Assembly (NCBI GenBank): GCA_964643965.1
Contig: CAZXVH010000134.1
Coordinates: 1 to 12,790, forward strand
Direction: 5' to 3'
DNA: 12,790 bases
From: GCA-2746795 sp964643965
Lineage (GTDB): Bacteria > Chloroflexota > Anaerolineae > Promineifilales > Promineifilaceae
This document shows, in pieces, positions 12,691-12,790 of this stretch (positions are counted from its first letter, which is position 1; every line of letters begins with the position of its first letter). Under the pieces are notes generated by a model. It saw only the letters and a list, made by a program, of their open reading frames with translations. It was not told the origin of the DNA and did not search any database. Made by a program: the position numbers and the translations under genes.

Positions 12691-12790
12691 GGAGCGCGGA
12701 CATCTTGTCCGCCACACCTGGGAACGCAGACAGCCTGTCCGCCACACCTGGGAACGCAGACAGCCTGTCCGCCACACCTGGGAACGCAGA
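12691..12790. repeat. 30-bp tandem repeat array with internal hairpin, cut by the window edge
   Basis: Units lie at 12691-12720, 12721-12750 and 12751-12780, and the first 10 nt of a fourth at 12781-12790. Units 2 and 3 are identical (GGAACGCAGACAGCCTGTCC plus GCCACACCTG); unit 1 differs at 4 of 30 positions. Unit 1 holds a perfect 7-bp stem GCGGACA-TCT-TGTCCGC (12696-12712); the later units have one mismatch in it. There are no unique spacers. Upstream, 12633-12690 contains only the operator-like site. Confidence 0.9.

Noticed and set aside
12691..12790. CRISPR array
   Set aside because: The repeats are directly adjacent 30-mers with no unique spacers and no cas gene in view.

Overview
The window looks like a moderately GC-rich chromosomal segment of a free-living bacterium, most likely a Chloroflexota (Anaerolineae-like) member. 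That placement is an inference. It rests on the large STAND-ATPase/TPR regulator ending in a winged helix plus BTAD domain, on the repeat families present, and on protein style. No rRNA or marker gene confirms it. I see no tRNA, rRNA, transposase or CRISPR array.

Layout. (1) Bases 1-365, minus strand: the 5' part of a gene for a membrane-anchored protein with a helical, coiled-coil-like tail, running off the left edge. (2) 366-527: a divergent control region with four TTAAATC-like boxes in helical phase. (3) 528-2659: an OmpR-type response regulator and its histidine kinase, joined by an ATGA overlap. (4) 2703-4331: a stand-alone PfaD-like FMN enoyl reductase with its own near-consensus promoter overlapping the kinase stop codon. 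(5) 4328-5614, minus: an APC amino acid permease, convergent with the PfaD-like gene and sharing a TTAA at the stop codons. Its leader carries a strong hairpin and a possible 20-codon upstream ORF. (6) 5767-6118: a repeat-rich spacer with a GGTGAACC palindrome, a bidirectional terminator, tandem 20-mers, a 48-nt perfect palindrome and a degenerate 38-bp direct repeat. (7) 9136 down to 6119, minus: a compact four-gene operon (small excisionase-type HTH protein, ParA, ParB, phage P22-type antirepressor with ORF6C domain) behind a near-consensus promoter. (8) 9345-12632, plus: a 1095-residue LAL/MalT-like regulator. (9) 12633-12790: a direct-repeat operator-like site and the start of a 30-bp tandem repeat array.

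How the parts fit. The kinase probably phosphorylates the response regulator, which probably binds the TTAAATC boxes and could control both its own operon and the divergent envelope protein. The HTH-ParA-ParB-antirepressor block resembles a plasmid or phage-plasmid partition and control module now sitting among chromosomal genes. The two GGTGAACC palindromes, one inside parB and one about 1.75 kb away, are candidate centromere-like sites or copies of a small repeat.

The most striking global signal is the 10-bp palindrome AACGGCCGTT. It occurs 15 times perfectly and at least 5 more times with only the last base changed, against about 0.01 expected by chance. It lies in almost every gene, in two reading frames (NGR or TAV), and resembles a highly iterated palindrome system comparable in style to cyanobacterial HIP1.
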